Of a DNA stretch of 5,909 nucleotides, positions 5,045 to 5,909 are shown in pieces (the first letter of the stretch is position 1; each line of letters opens with the position of its first letter). Below the pieces are notes generated by a model, which did not search any database, was not told where the DNA came from, and saw only the letters and a program-made list of their open reading frames with translations. Origin of the DNA: CAXMQS01 sp036446035 (lineage in GTDB: Bacteria > Actinomycetota > Acidimicrobiia > Spongiisociales > JAOTWH01); the NCBI GenBank assembly GCA_036446035.1, contig JAZFSG010000004.1, positions 1-5,909 on the forward strand, written 5' to 3'. Made by a program: the position numbers and the translations under genes.

Positions 5045-5135
5045 CGGAGGGAGTGGGATTCGAACCCACGAGACGGCGTTAACCGCCTACACGCTTTCCA
5101 AGCGTGCGCACTCGACCGGACTATGCGATCCCTCC
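5045..5135 (-). tRNA. tRNA-Ser, anticodon GGA
   Basis: Read on the minus strand this is a complete 91-nt class II tRNA. Acceptor GGAGGGA (5135-5129) pairs with TCCCTCC (5052-5046), and the discriminator is G (5045), as expected for serine. The D stem is GCA/TGC with a GG-containing loop. The anticodon stem CACGC/GCGTG encloses TTGGAAA, giving anticodon GGA, which reads UCC and UCU. The variable arm is GGCG-GTTAA-CGCC and the T arm GTGGG-TTCGAAT-CCCAC. CCA is not encoded. Its 3' 22 nt are identical to those of tRNA-Ser(CGA) at 5636-5723. Confidence 0.98.
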
Positions 5136-5145
5136 GAGGATGGAG

Positions 5146-5151
5146 ATTGTA
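5146..5151 (-). promoter_or_regulatory. -10 box of the tRNA-Ser(GGA) promoter (TACAAT)
   Basis: On the minus strand TACAAT ends 10 nt before the first base of tRNA-Ser(GGA), the same box as before fhaA. It lies between the two candidate tadA starts (5140 and 5155), so promoter DNA for the tRNA reaches into tadA coding sequence. The -35 region would fall near 5169-5175 (TTCGAG), a poor match. Confidence 0.5.
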
Positions 5152-5154
5152 GAG

Positions 5155-5613
5155 ATGGAGCGTTCGACGCTCGAAGAGACGATGGAGATGGCCCTCAGCC
5201 AAGCGCGAGCGGCCGCGGCGGCAGGCGAGGTTCCGGTCGGCGCCGTCCTTCTTGGCCCCGATGGCGGTGTCGTGGCCGAGGACCACAACCGCACCGAGGG
5301 ACTGGCTGATGCCACCGCCCACGCCGAGATGCTGGTCATCAGGGCGGCCGCCAAAGCCGCGGGATCGTGGCGCCTCGACGACCACACCCTGGTGGTGACC
5401 CTGGAACCATGCCCGATGTGCGCTATGGCCGCGGTGTGGGCTCGGCTTGGGGCGGTTGCTTACGGCGCAGCCGACCCCAAGGCTGGTGGCATGCAGAGTC
5501 TGTACAACATCGGCGGCGACAAGCGCCTCAACCACCGGCTGGAGATCATCGACGGAGTCAAGGCGGACGAGGCCGGCTCTTTGCTCTCCGACTTCTTCGA
5601 GGCCCGACGCTAG
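5155..5613 (+). CDS. tadA: tRNA adenosine(34) deaminase
   Basis: This 152-residue zinc enzyme converts A34 of tRNA-Arg(ACG) to inosine so that it reads CGU, CGC and CGA. The deaminase signatures are intact: TAHAE with zinc ligand His56 and catalytic Glu58, and EPCPMC with zinc ligands Cys86 and Cys89. EVPVGAVL (25-32), the HNR substrate-contact segment, YGAADPKAGGMQSL, LNHRLEI and the C-terminal LLSDFFEARR are all typical of TadA. ATG 5155 is chosen because GGAG (5142-5145) lies 9 nt upstream. ATG 5140, giving 5 more residues, is possible but has only an immediately adjacent GAGG. The frame extends to 5104, inside the tRNA-Ser gene, which is implausible. The gene stands between two outward-pointing tRNA-Ser genes, and its promoter must overlap the one on the left. 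Confidence 0.95.
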   Translation: MERSTLEETMEMALSQARAAAAAGEVPVGAVLLGPDGGVVAEDHNRTEGLADATAHAEMLVIRAAAKAAGSWRLDDHTLVVTLEPCPMCAMAAVWARLGAVAYGAADPKAGGMQSLYNIGGDKRLNHRLEIIDGVKADEAGSLLSDFFEARR

Positions 5614-5622
5614 AGCGCTCCC

Positions 5623-5628
5623 TAACAT
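5623..5628 (+). promoter_or_regulatory. Probable -10 box of the tRNA-Ser(CGA) promoter (TAACAT)
   Basis: TAACAT fits TAnnnT and ends 7 nt before the first base of tRNA-Ser(CGA). It lies in the 22-nt gap after the tadA stop. No convincing -35 is seen at 16-18 nt spacing. Read-through from tadA is also possible. Confidence 0.4.
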
Positions 5629-5635
5629 CCCGCCC

Positions 5636-5723
5636 GGAGGGATGGCCGAGCGGACGAAGGCGCGGCACTCGAAATGCCGTGAGGCGGTTTCCGTCTCCGT
5701 GGGTTCGAATCCCACTCCCTCCG
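5636..5723 (+). tRNA. tRNA-Ser, anticodon CGA
   Basis: Complete class II tRNA of 88 nt. Acceptor GGAGGGA (5636-5642) pairs with TCCCTCC (5716-5722), and the discriminator is G5723. The D arm is the usual TGGCCGAGCGGACGAAGGCG. The anticodon stem CGGCA/TGCCG encloses CTCGAAA, with anticodon CGA at 5670-5672 reading UCG. The variable arm is GAGGCGGTTTCCGTCTC and the T arm GTGGG-TTCGAAT-CCCAC. CCA is not encoded. It is followed after 4 nt by a strong terminator hairpin. Confidence 0.98.
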
Positions 5724-5727
5724 CGGA

Positions 5728-5754
5728 CGCCGAGCCTGAGGGCTCGGCGCTTTG
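5728..5754 (+). terminator. Intrinsic terminator of tRNA-Ser(CGA)
   Basis: CGCCGAGCC (5728-5736) and GGCTCGGCG (5741-5749) form a perfect 9-bp stem with loop TGAG, followed by CTTTGG. The short T-run is acceptable for a high-GC actinobacterium. Position right after the tRNA supports the call. Confidence 0.75.
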
Positions 5755-5758
5755 GACT

Positions 5759-5779
5759 ATGAGCCATGAGCCTTGAGCT
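5759..5779. repeat. Short tandem of a 7-mer
   Basis: ATGAGCC ATGAGCC TTGAGCT is two exact and one imperfect copy of a 7-nt unit between the terminator and the palindromic repeat. Likely slippage, with no function visible. Confidence 0.4.
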
Positions 5780-5785
5780 AGCCAG

Positions 5786-5907
5786 GTTTCTCCCCCCTTG
5801 GGGGGAGTACCGGCGAAGCCGGGGAGGGGGGCTTCCTAGCGGAGCTGCAGAACGGAAGCCCCCTCCGCCTCGCTGCGCTCGGCACCTCCCCTTAGGGGGG
5901 AGGAGAC
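5786..5907. repeat. Paired inverted palindromic repeat (BIME/REP-like)
   Basis: Two related units, 5786-5836 and 5854-5907, lie in opposite orientation around a 17-nt spacer. Each reads CTCCCCCC-type tract, TT or TA, GGGG-type tract, then a CCGgcGaaGCCGG-like or CCGAGCGCAGCGAGG-like core, then GGGGG-CTTCC. Inside each unit the C- and G-tracts fold on themselves (CTCCCCCC 5790-5797 with GGGGGGAG 5800-5807, and CCTCCCC with GGGGAGG at 5885-5903). Between units GGGGGCTTCC pairs with GGAAGCCCCC over 10 bp. No coding potential. It resembles dispersed intergenic palindromic repeats known from several bacterial groups. The second unit ends close to the window edge. Confidence 0.75.
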
Positions 5908-5909
5908 GC

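Noticed and set aside
5104..5139. tadA start at 5104
   Set aside because: It would place the first codons inside the tRNA-Ser(GGA) gene. TadA homology begins after 5155.
4804..5715. Open minus-strand frame of 303 codons
   Set aside because: It runs through both tRNA-Ser genes and antisense to tadA. Its start, GFEPTETETASRHFECR, is the familiar spurious peptide from translating antisense to a tRNA-Ser.
5447..5776. Plus-strand frame ending GMAERTKARHSKCREAVSV and beyond
   Set aside because: That peptide is the well-known artefact of translating a tRNA-Ser(CGA) gene, and the upstream part shadows tadA.
5786..5907. CRISPR array
   Set aside because: Only two units, inverted rather than direct, with one 17-nt spacer. 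The structure is a palindromic repeat pair.

Overview
The window is GC-rich bacterial chromosome from an actinobacterium. The evidence is an FhaA/FhaB-type pair of FHA-domain genes next to a tRNA-Leu (the arrangement I recall at the mycobacterial cell-division/kinase locus), GTG starts, TAnnnT-type -10 boxes and no encoded CCA on the tRNAs. A deep branch such as Acidimicrobiia is my guess, because the SRP RNA here appears to be the long, Alu-domain form rather than the short 4.5S form I associate with mycobacteria and streptomycetes. The class assignment is inference.

Layout. 1-927 (minus): 5' part of fhaB and complete fhaA, overlapping by 4 nt, transcribed leftwards out of the window. 994-1078 (plus): tRNA-Leu(CAG), divergent from fhaA. 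1149-4466 (plus): a compact four-gene operon in which every junction is a 4-nt start/stop overlap: a membrane-anchored protein of unknown function, a DUF4446 membrane protein, seryl-tRNA synthetase (serS), and a short, divergent UbiE/MenG-family methyltransferase. About 4483-4760 (plus): a ~278-nt SRP RNA with its own -10 box. 4761-5044: no gene, but a 22-nt relic of a tRNA-Ser 3' end and several strong hairpins. 5045-5135 (minus): tRNA-Ser(GGA). 5155-5613 (plus): tadA. 5636-5723 (plus): tRNA-Ser(CGA) with a strong terminator hairpin. 5786-5907: a pair of inverted copies of a G/C-tract palindromic repeat.

Functionally the right two-thirds is a translation and protein-targeting neighbourhood. 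It holds serS, two of the tRNA-Ser species SerS charges, the wobble adenosine deaminase TadA, and the SRP RNA that delivers nascent membrane proteins. This recalls the serS / tRNA-Ser / tadA / scr / dnaX neighbourhood of Bacillus, so dnaX could lie just beyond the right edge (inference). The left end belongs to the cell-wall/cell-division signalling locus.

I see no CRISPR array, transposase, phage gene or defence system. The most noteworthy items are the large SRP RNA, the tRNA relic with its hairpins, the paired palindromic repeat at the right end, and the unknown 330-aa protein.
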